From an uncultured Clostridia bacterium (GTDB lineage Bacteria > Bacillota > Clostridia > Lachnospirales > Anaerotignaceae), in contig CAJUJJ010000019.1 of assembly GCA_910586765.1 (NCBI GenBank), forward strand, positions 9,331 through 49,198: DNA of 39,868 nucleotides, read 5' to 3'. A program made the position numbers and the translations under genes. The notes under the pieces are model-generated. The model made no database searches. It was given only the letters and a program-made list of their open reading frames with translations, and was not told the origin of the DNA. Positions 33,634-39,868 of this stretch are shown one piece after another; position 1 is the stretch's first letter; each line of letters begins with the position of its first letter.

Positions 33634-34908
33634 TTAAATGCTTCTTTGTTTTCTTTGACGTATTCTTTGTATTGGCTGTCTATTATAATTATATATATAT
33701 TCTGGTTGTTTGTGATGCAACACTACGTCCTCCGTAATAATACATTTCTCCACATTTCTTTCTGTCGGAATTTCATACATAATACTATTAATAAATTCCT
33801 CCATAATAGAACGTAACCCTCTTGCACCTGTTTCTCTTTCTACTGCTTGTTTTGCTACTGCCTTCAATGCTTCTTCTTTAAATTCTAAATAAACATTATC
33901 TAATTCAAACAAATATTCATACTGTTTTGTTAATGCGTTTTTTGGCTCTGTTAATATTTTTATCAATGCTTCTTCATCTAAATTATCTAATGTTACTACA
34001 ACAGGCAATCTTCCTATAAATTCTGGTATCAATCCATATTTTAACAAATCTTGAGGCATCAAATGTTTTAACAATTCCCCAGTTTTTTTATCTGTTTTGC
34101 TTTGTATATTTGCTCCAAATCCAATCGTTTTCTCATTTAATCTACTCTGCAATATTTTCTCAATGCCTCCAAAAGCACCTCCACATATAAACAATATATT
34201 TGTAGTGTCTATTTGTATAAACTCTTGATGTGGGTGCTTTCTTCCTCCTTGTGGCGGAACACTTGCTACTGTTCCTTCCAATATCTTCAGCAATGCTTGC
34301 TGTACTCCCTCTCCACTGACATCTCTTGTTATAGAAGGATTTTCAGATTTTCTCGTAATTTTATCAATCTCATCAATATAAATAATGCCTCTTTCGGCTC
34401 TTTCTATATCATAATCTGCTGCCTGTATTAATTTTAAAAGTATATTTTCAACATCTTCTCCTACATAACCTGCTTCTGTTAAAGAAGTTGCATCTGCTAT
34501 TGCAAATGGCACATTAAGCAATTTTGCCAATGTTTGTGCTAACAATGTTTTTCCTGTTCCTGTAGGCCCTACCATGAGAATATTACTCTTTTGTAATTCT
34601 ACATCGTCTGCTTTTTCATCTACCAATATCCTTTTATAATGATTATATACTGCTACAGAAAGCACCTTTTTAGCATCTTCTTGTCCTATTACATACTGGT
34701 CTAGTATTTCCTTTATTTCTTTTGGTTTTGGCATATCCATACGTTCTTCACGATTTGCAAGAACGTCATATTCTTCCTCTACTATATCTGTACATAAACC
34801 TACACATTCATCACAAATATACACATTTGGCCCTGCAATCAGTTTACGCACCTGTTCCTGTGATTTCCCACAGAAGGAGCATCTCAGTTGTTTCTTTTCG
34901 TCTGACAT
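33634..34908 (-). CDS. clpX: ATP-dependent Clp protease ATP-binding subunit ClpX
   Basis: AAA+ unfoldase that feeds substrates to ClpP. The N-terminal zinc-binding domain has C10, C13, C32 and C35. Walker A is GPTGTGKT (114-121) and Walker B IIYIDEIDK. The GYVGEDVE pore loop and RKHPHQEF (RKH loop) are present, as is the IGF loop (NEKTIGFGAN) that docks on ClpP. 424 residues from the ATG at 34908, which follows AAAGGAGATG. It lies downstream of clpP, separated by the small double-zinc-domain gene. Confidence 0.97.
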   Translation of the reverse strand: MSDEKKQLRCSFCGKSQEQVRKLIAGPNVYICDECVGLCTDIVEEEYDVLANREERMDMPKPKEIKEILDQYVIGQEDAKKVLSVAVYNHYKRILVDEKADDVELQKSNILMVGPTGTGKTLLAQTLAKLLNVPFAIADATSLTEAGYVGEDVENILLKLIQAADYDIERAERGIIYIDEIDKITRKSENPSITRDVSGEGVQQALLKILEGTVASVPPQGGRKHPHQEFIQIDTTNILFICGGAFGGIEKILQSRLNEKTIGFGANIQSKTDKKTGELLKHLMPQDLLKYGLIPEFIGRLPVVVTLDNLDEEALIKILTEPKNALTKQYEYLFELDNVYLEFKEEALKAVAKQAVERETGARGLRSIMEEFINSIMYEIPTERNVEKCIITEDVVLHHKQPEYIYNYNRQPIQRIRQRKQRSI

Positions 34909-34975
34909 TGTTTCATCTCCTTTATTTCTGAGGCTTTCCATTTATTTACATTGCATTGTGATATATTCTTCTTAA

Positions 34976-35290
34976 TTATTCATCACCTTTTTTGCATACC
35001 TGAAGTGATACTTCTTCCTCTTCTAAAATTCCTACACATAATCCTAAACATTCATCACAAATATATATTTTTTTACTAGGACTTACAATAAGTTTTCGTG
35101 CTTTTTCTTCCTTTTTACCACAAAAAGAACATCTCTTTTGTTTCCTTCTTAAATATTTATCTAGTTTTTCCATATACATTCGTACGCACTCATCACAAAT
35201 ATACACATCTGGCCCTGCAATCAGTTTATACACCTGTTCCAGTGGTTTTCTACAAAAGGAGCATTTTAATTGTTGTTTTTCTTCTGACAT
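34976..35290 (-). CDS. stand-alone protein with two tandem ClpX-type zinc-binding domains
   Basis: A 104-residue protein made of two copies of the ClpX N-terminal zinc-binding domain and no ATPase. Domain 1 (about residues 1-40): C10, C13, C32, C35. It is close to the ClpX domain encoded next door (CSFC, KLIAGP, VYICDECV). Domain 2 (about 50-90): C54, C57, C78, C81, more diverged. A short basic linker (KYLRRKQKR) joins them. AAAGGAG precedes the ATG. It starts 12 bp after the clpP stop and ends 67 bp before clpX. In ClpX this domain dimerises and binds adaptors and substrates, so a role as ClpX partner, adaptor or competitor is inferred, not shown. Confidence 0.85.
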   Translation of the reverse strand: MSEEKQQLKCSFCRKPLEQVYKLIAGPDVYICDECVRMYMEKLDKYLRRKQKRCSFCGKKEEKARKLIVSPSKKIYICDECLGLCVGILEEEEVSLQVCKKGDE

Positions 35291-35302
35291 TTTTTTTCTC
35301 CT

Positions 35303-35890
35303 TTATTTTTGTGGTTTTGTAATAACTTCATCAATCAAACCATAAGCCTTTGCTTCTTCAGCAGACATAAAATTATCACGCTCTGTATCTCTTTCAATTT
35401 CTTCTACACTTTTTCCTGTATTTGCTGCCAAAATTTCATTCAATTTCCTTTTCGTTTTCAATATATTTTCTGCATGAATACGAATTTCTGTCGCTTGTCC
35501 TCTTGCTCCGCCAGAAGGCTGATGTATCATTACTTCTGCATTTGGTAATGCAAATCTTTTCCCTTTTGTGCCTCCTGCCAAAAGAAATGCCCCCATACTT
35601 GCTGCCATACCTATGCAAATTGTGGAAACATCTGCATGAATATACTGCATTGTATCATAAATAGCCATACCTGCTGTAATAACACCGCCCGGACTGTTTA
35701 TGTAAAGATTAATATCTTTATCTGGGTCCTCTGCATCTAAAAATAAAAGCTGTGCTACAACCAAACTTGCTGTTGTATCATTTACTTCTTCTCCCAAAAA
35801 TATAATTCTGTCTTTTAACAGTCTTGAATAAATATCAAAGGAGCGTTCTCCTCTACTAGACTGCTCTATTACCATTGGAACTAAACTCAT
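35303..35890 (-). CDS. clpP: ATP-dependent Clp protease proteolytic subunit ClpP
   Basis: Serine protease forming the 14-mer chamber for ClpX. The catalytic triad is S98 (GMAASMGAF), H123 (MIHQPSGG) and D172 (RDNFMSAEEA). 195 residues from the ATG at 35890, which follows GGAGG by 8 nt; an upstream Met at 35905 overlaps the ribosome site region. SLVPMVIEQSSRGERSFDIY is the standard N-terminus. It lies between tig and the double-zinc-domain gene. Confidence 0.97.
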   Translation of the reverse strand: MSLVPMVIEQSSRGERSFDIYSRLLKDRIIFLGEEVNDTTASLVVAQLLFLDAEDPDKDINLYINSPGGVITAGMAIYDTMQYIHADVSTICIGMAASMGAFLLAGGTKGKRFALPNAEVMIHQPSGGARGQATEIRIHAENILKTKRKLNEILAANTGKSVEEIERDTERDNFMSAEEAKAYGLIDEVITKPQK

Positions 35891-35933
35891 TTTTAAGACC
35901 TCCAATAATTAAATTTTATACAAAAATATCAAA

Positions 35934-35964
35934 GGTATGGAGTGCCAAATTCTCACCCCACACC
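35934..35964 (-). other. hairpin between tig and clpP
   Basis: An 11-bp stem with two G-T pairs (35954-35964 with 35934-35944, loop of 9) on the minus-strand RNA. No clean T run follows, so it may be a weak tig terminator or part of the clpP leader. The rest of the 198-bp gap shows no CtsR-type operator that I recognise. Confidence 0.5.
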
Positions 35965-36088
35965 CTCAATTATTTTTATAGCTATCTTTTTTTAGCACTG
36001 AACAGAATATAAAAAGTAATAAGTCAACAAGCTTATATCCAATCAATTTACATCATAATACCTATTTTGCTTTTTATTATTCTGCTTT

Positions 36089-37375
36089 TTACACTTCTTT
36101 TGCATTATCTTCAATCAATTTTAATGCTGCTCTTACAAGCATATCTTCCTCTAATGCTTTTTTATCTCCTTCTTGGAACATTTCAATCATTTTTTCTGCT
36201 GGAACACCATAGCTTTCTCCAAATTTTCCGATTTCTTCTTTTAAATCTTCTTCAGAAATTGTCAGATTTTCTTCTTTTGCAATTTTTTCCAACATCAGTC
36301 TTGCTCTAACACTCTTTTCAGATGTTTCTCTAAAGTTCTCTCTCAAGTCCTCTTTTGTTGTTCCCATGTATTTGCAATAAATATCTAATGTTAAGCCTTG
36401 TCTGCTCACATTTTCCTCAAATTCTCTCATCATTTGATTGATTTTATTATCATACATTACTTGTGGTACATCCATAGTACAATTTGCTATTGCCGCATCA
36501 AGAAGTTTATCACTTTGTAATTGTTTTGCTCTTTCTTCTTTCTCCTTTGTCAGTTTATCCTGAATACTTGCCTTATATTCATCTAATGTGGAAAATTCTG
36601 AAACATCTTCTGCAAATTCATCATTTAATTCTGGCAATTCTCTTTTACTTAATCCTTTTAATTCTACTGCAAATACTGCGTCTTTACCAGAAAGCTCTGG
36701 AGCATGATATGCTTCTGGGAATGTTACATTTACGTCAAATTTATCCCCTACATTATGTCCCACAATTTGTTCTTCAAATCCTTCTATAAAAGCATGAGAA
36801 CCTAATGTCAAATCGTGATTATCTGCCTGTCCGCCATCAAATGCAACGCCATCTACTGTACCTAAATAGCTAATTTTTGCAACGTCACCATCTTCTGCTG
36901 CTCTATCTGTTACTTCTACCAATCTGGCATTTTTTCCTTGCACAGATTTTAATTCTGCTTCAATATCTTCTTCTGTTACTTCCACTTTTTCTTTTTCTAC
37001 TTCAAGACCTTTATATTGTCCTAATGTAATTTCTGGTTTTACTGTTACATTTACAATAAATTTTACGCCTGTTTCTTTATCAATTTTTTCTACATCAATA
37101 GTAGGCTGGCTTACAACATCTAATTTTAATTCTTCAATCGCTTCTTCATATACATCTGGGAAAATATGGTTAATTGCTTCTTCATAAAAGAAGTTTGCTC
37201 CATACTGTGCCTCTATCAATTTTCTTGGTGCTTTTCCTTTTCTAAATCCTGGCAATGTAATTCTATTTTTGTTTTGATTATAAGCATAAGCAAGTCCTTT
37301 TTCAAATGTTGCACCGTCTACCTCTACTGTAAATTTCACTACATTATTTGCTTTTTCCACAAATGTTGCATTCAT
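36089..37375 (-). CDS. tig: trigger factor (ribosome-associated chaperone, peptidyl-prolyl isomerase)
   Basis: A 428-residue chaperone that meets nascent chains at the ribosome exit. The N-terminal ribosome-binding domain holds the signature in LPGFRKGKAPRK. The FKBP-type isomerase domain spans about residues 160-245 (DVAKISYLGTVDGVAFDGG, IEGFEEQIVG). The rest is the helical chaperone domain. AAGGAGG precedes the ATG. The gene order tig-clpP-clpX is standard in Firmicutes. Confidence 0.97.
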   Translation of the reverse strand: MNATFVEKANNVVKFTVEVDGATFEKGLAYAYNQNKNRITLPGFRKGKAPRKLIEAQYGANFFYEEAINHIFPDVYEEAIEELKLDVVSQPTIDVEKIDKETGVKFIVNVTVKPEITLGQYKGLEVEKEKVEVTEEDIEAELKSVQGKNARLVEVTDRAAEDGDVAKISYLGTVDGVAFDGGQADNHDLTLGSHAFIEGFEEQIVGHNVGDKFDVNVTFPEAYHAPELSGKDAVFAVELKGLSKRELPELNDEFAEDVSEFSTLDEYKASIQDKLTKEKEERAKQLQSDKLLDAAIANCTMDVPQVMYDNKINQMMREFEENVSRQGLTLDIYCKYMGTTKEDLRENFRETSEKSVRARLMLEKIAKEENLTISEEDLKEEIGKFGESYGVPAEKMIEMFQEGDKKALEEDMLVRAALKLIEDNAKEV

Positions 37376-37484
37376 GTTGCTCTTTCCTCCTTAAAATTTT
37401 CAAGTATGTTATGAAAAGTTTTTTCTACTTCTCACACATTACATATATTGCTATGCAAAAACATTTTCTGCACAATTACCGATT

Positions 37485-37513
37485 ATTATATCATACCAAA
37501 ACTATAAAATCTA
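37485..37513 (-). promoter_or_regulatory. extended -10 promoter of tig
   Basis: On the minus strand TGATATAAT (37485-37493), i.e. TATAAT with the TGn extension. The -35 region (37508-37513) is poor. It lies about 110 bp before the tig ATG. Confidence 0.5.
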
Positions 37514-37571
37514 CTATAAATTACACAGAATTTACAGTTTTTTCTTTCTTTTACAATAAATTTAGTATTTT

Positions 37572-39116
37572 CTACCATTCTGCTCCTTCTGGTGTAAACT
37601 GATAATAAAACAAATAATCCATTTCAGCAGTATCTTCCACAATTTCCTCTAATCCCAGCATAAAATGATAATATCCAGGTTCTATTATTGGCATCAACAA
37701 ATAAATACCTGTTTTTCCATCTTCCATTTCTGCAAATTCTCCCAGCATTTCTATTTTTCCATTCATATCCTCTGCCAAAAGTGCTACTTTATCAAAGTTT
37801 TCTGCATCAGAATAACAATATATTTCTAAAACACCCATAGAACCGCAAAATACACCATAATTATCTAAATCAGTAGGCGTTGACAAACTTCCCATTACAC
37901 TATCTCCATTTTCTATCATTTGAGAAAACTCAAGCAAGTCATTTGGTTCTTCTTCCAACACCACTTTTTCCAAAGGTTTATTTCTTTCGTTATACTGTTT
38001 TAATGTATACTCTTTTACCAATTCTTCAAATGTATAAAACGAACTTGTATCCAATGTGAATACTGCATTAATTGGTATGGCAAAATTAAGGTTTTGTCCT
38101 GTGGCAATTTCTGCTGATGTAATGCCTATTACTTGTCCTTTTTCATTTAACAATGCTCCTCCACTACTTCCATGTGATATTGCTGCCGTAATTTGTATAT
38201 AGGGTATATTTTTTATTGTTCTATTTATTCCAGAAACAATACCCTCTGATATTGTATTTGATAATCCCAAAGGACTCCCTATAGCATATATTTTTTCACC
38301 GCTTGTTACTTCGTCAGAATCCCCTGCTGACAAAAAAGGAAAATTATTACCATCTACTTGTAGTATTGCCAAATCTCCCTTCATATCATACCCCAATACA
38401 CCTTTTACATTATATTCTGTACCATCTGGTACTGTAATCACTGCTGAATACGCATCTTCTAATACATGAAAATTTGTAACTGCTTTTCCATCTTTTTCTA
38501 TAAAAAATCCACTTCCACTACTAAGCAAATTTTTATTTATATCATATGTCTTAATAAAAAATATTGCATTATTACACCTATTATAAATTTCTTTTGCTGT
38601 TAAATTTCTTTCATTCGCTTTTCCTTGTCCTGTTTGTATGTTAATTGTATTATTTTTATCATTCCATATTACTGAAATGCCAAAAATATTTGTAATATCT
38701 CTTAATTTAAAATATACACTATTATCAATATTATATCCTTGTATATTTATTGTTTGTCCATCTACTATAATATTAGAAGATGTAATATTTGCAGAACGAA
38801 TTTCATTTTTAATTGCTTCCATTTCTCCCCCAACGGGTTGGTATCTTTGACCTGATGTTAGTATAACAATTTGCTTTTGTTCGTCCCACTCTACAGAAAA
38901 CTCCTGTGTTGTACCATTTAAAGCATATGCCAAGTCTCTTAATTTAAAATAGTTATTGCCATTGATATAATAAGCAGCACACGCTTTTTGTTCTCCATTA
39001 ACATATATTTTAGAAGTTGTTGGTTTGGCATCAACTGCCGCCTGAACAAATGCAACATTTGAAATCATACAAGCAAAAGCAAGAGCAAAAGCAATACATT
39101 TATTTTTAATTTTCAC
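37572..39116 (-). CDS. secreted trypsin-like (HtrA/S1C-type) serine protease with copper amine oxidase-like N-terminal domains
   Basis: A 514-residue protein with a signal peptide (residues 1-27). Residues about 30-165 hold two copies of a copper-amine-oxidase N-terminal-like module (each with YFKLRD and a later W-D/N-x2-x2-I segment), used in Firmicutes for wall or surface attachment. The protease domain (about 175-360) has H217 (TNFHVLEDA), D248 (KGDLAILQV) and S318 (HGSSGGALL). No PDZ domain follows; instead there is a C-terminal domain of about 110 residues that I do not recognise. The start is GTG with GAGGAGG 7 nt upstream. Confidence 0.88.
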   Translation of the reverse strand: MKIKNKCIAFALAFACMISNVAFVQAAVDAKPTTSKIYVNGEQKACAAYYINGNNYFKLRDLAYALNGTTQEFSVEWDEQKQIVILTSGQRYQPVGGEMEAIKNEIRSANITSSNIIVDGQTINIQGYNIDNSVYFKLRDITNIFGISVIWNDKNNTINIQTGQGKANERNLTAKEIYNRCNNAIFFIKTYDINKNLLSSGSGFFIEKDGKAVTNFHVLEDAYSAVITVPDGTEYNVKGVLGYDMKGDLAILQVDGNNFPFLSAGDSDEVTSGEKIYAIGSPLGLSNTISEGIVSGINRTIKNIPYIQITAAISHGSSGGALLNEKGQVIGITSAEIATGQNLNFAIPINAVFTLDTSSFYTFEELVKEYTLKQYNERNKPLEKVVLEEEPNDLLEFSQMIENGDSVMGSLSTPTDLDNYGVFCGSMGVLEIYCYSDAENFDKVALLAEDMNGKIEMLGEFAEMEDGKTGIYLLMPIIEPGYYHFMLGLEEIVEDTAEMDYLFYYQFTPEGAEW

Positions 39117-39321
39117 TATTTTTCCTCCTCAAAAAACAGTTTATCAGACATTTTTAATTCCTTCACTTTTTAAAACAAAAGGCATTAACAAATATTATTT
39201 ATATTATTTTTCTGATTTTCACTATCTTTTTATTTTTTATTTTTATTGTACCTTGTTTCTAATATAAAATCAAATTTTTTGGCAATTCTTAATAAAAATA
39301 TTAAAATTTATTTTTATATAC

Positions 39322-39357
39322 AAAAAAACCATGTGTAACAAACACATGGCTTTTTTT
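39322..39357. terminator. terminator of the rRNA/tRNA operon
   Basis: A perfect 8-bp stem CCATGTGT/ACACATGG (39329-39336 with 39342-39349) has A and T runs on both sides, so it can act on either strand. It lies just past the last tRNA gene in the minus direction. The rest of the gap to 39117 shows nothing firm. Confidence 0.85.
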
Positions 39358-39360
39358 AAA

Positions 39361-39432
39361 AGCGCGAAACGAGATTCGAACTCGCGGCCCTCGCCTTGGC
39401 AAGGCGATGCTCTACCACTGAGCCATTCGCGC
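39361..39432 (-). tRNA. tRNA-Gly (GCC)
   Basis: 72 nt, with a 7-bp acceptor stem GCGCGAA/TTCGCGC, D-arm GCTC/GAGC, anticodon arm TCGCC-TTGCCAA-GGCGA with anticodon GCC, T-arm with TTCGAAT, and discriminator U. CCA is not encoded. Confidence 0.97.
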
Positions 39433-39440
39433 ATATGATA

Positions 39441-39524
39441 TGCAGTCGAGGGGACTTGAACCCCTACCCAGAAACCCGGACTAGATCCTTAGTCTAGCGC
39501 GTATGCCAATTCCGCCACAACTGC
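39441..39524 (-). tRNA. tRNA-Leu (AAG)
   Basis: 84 nt with a long variable arm, as in class II tRNAs. Acceptor GCAGTTG/CGACTGC (one G-U pair); anticodon arm CTAGA-CTAAGGA-TCTAG gives anticodon AAG, which would read CUU and, if A34 is edited to inosine, CUC as well. Discriminator A. Confidence 0.93.
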
Positions 39525-39534
39525 TTAAATAAAA

Positions 39535-39607
39535 TGAGTCACTCGGGGCTCGAACCCGAGACACCTGGATTAAAAGTCCAGTGCTCTACCTACTGAGCTA
39601 GTGACCC
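39535..39607 (-). tRNA. tRNA-Lys (TTT)
   Basis: 73 nt. Acceptor GGGTCAC/GTGACTC with one G-U pair, anticodon arm CTGGA-CTTTTAA-TCCAG with anticodon UUU, T-loop TTCGAGC, discriminator A. Confidence 0.97.
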
Positions 39608-39621
39608 ATGTTATATATAAG

Positions 39622-39696
<75 letters not shown>

Positions 39697-39728
39697 ATAG
39701 GTTTCCTCAACCACATTTTGTTAAAAAA

Positions 39729-39804
<76 letters not shown>

Positions 39805-39811
39805 TTATAAT

Positions 39812-39868
39812 ATTCCAGCCACCACTTACTTTCCCAGGCAGTCCCCCACCAAGTATCATCAGCCGTTT
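39812..39868 (-). rRNA. 5S rRNA, 3' part (cut by the window edge)
   Basis: The minus strand reads ...CTGATGATACTTGGTGGG, GACTGCCTGGGAAAGTAAG and GTGGTGGCTGG, which matches the 3' half of clostridial 5S rRNA (loop E, helix IV and the terminal helix strand). The 5' half and the rest of the rRNA operon lie beyond the right edge. The exact 3' end is approximate. Confidence 0.85.

Noticed and set aside
37513..37538. Hairpin downstream of the secreted protease gene as its terminator
   Set aside because: The 10-bp stem is AT-rich and is followed by a T run only on the plus strand, where no gene ends.

Overview
The window is AT-rich DNA (roughly one third G+C by eye) from a low-GC, spore-forming anaerobe of the class Clostridia. 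Sporulation genes support this: spoIVFA/spoIVFB and a minor alpha/beta-type small acid-soluble spore protein. So do strong Shine-Dalgarno sites, SEC-C methionine aminopeptidase and a lysine riboswitch. The gene set for propionate formation by the acrylate route (propionate CoA-transferase, lactoyl-CoA dehydratase with its activator, acyl-CoA dehydrogenase plus EtfAB) points to a relative of Anaerotignum (Clostridium) propionicum. That placement is an inference, not a species call.

Layout. 1-2.7 kb, minus strand: Nudix hydrolase, hslO and a methyltransferase, then a spore protein gene. 2.8-5.8 kb, plus strand: promoter, lysine riboswitch, terminator, asd, dapA, dapB (aspartate to tetrahydrodipicolinate). 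5.9-7.7 kb: two tandem paralogous membrane-anchored proteins with an identical 43-bp upstream block, divergent from an orphan BlaI/MecI-type repressor. 7.7-9.5 kb: spoIVFB and a frame-split spoIVFA. 9.6-16.5 kb, minus strand: a MacA/MacB-type efflux operon with its own response regulator and histidine kinase and a TolC-like protein. 16.6-19 kb, plus strand: a lipoprotein with a degenerate thioredoxin-like active site, an HD protein and a DUF6891-like protein. 19.1-22.5 kb: alr with a small zinc-ribbon ORF, a GNAT acetyltransferase, a LysR regulator and a 53-residue membrane protein.

22.5-33 kb is the metabolic core. One minus-strand operon (activator, lcdA, lcdB, pct) makes lactoyl-CoA and dehydrates it to acryloyl-CoA. 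A second (acd, etfB, etfA) reduces acryloyl-CoA to propionyl-CoA. They are separated by map and a cytidylate-kinase-like gene. Both have recognisable promoters followed by untranslated leaders of about 160-180 nt with marked hairpin potential. 33.6-37.4 kb is tig-clpP-clpX, with an extra small gene between clpP and clpX that encodes two ClpX-type zinc-binding domains and nothing else. 37.5-39.1 kb is a secreted trypsin-like protease. The right end holds five tRNA genes (Pro, His, Lys, Leu, Gly, in transcription order) downstream of the 3' part of a 5S rRNA, i.e. the tail of an rRNA operon reading leftwards.

The most unusual items are the stand-alone double ClpX zinc-domain protein, the structured leaders of the two acrylate operons, the paralog pair next to the orphan BlaI repressor, and the split spoIVFA. 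No CRISPR array, insertion sequence, integrase or phage gene was seen.
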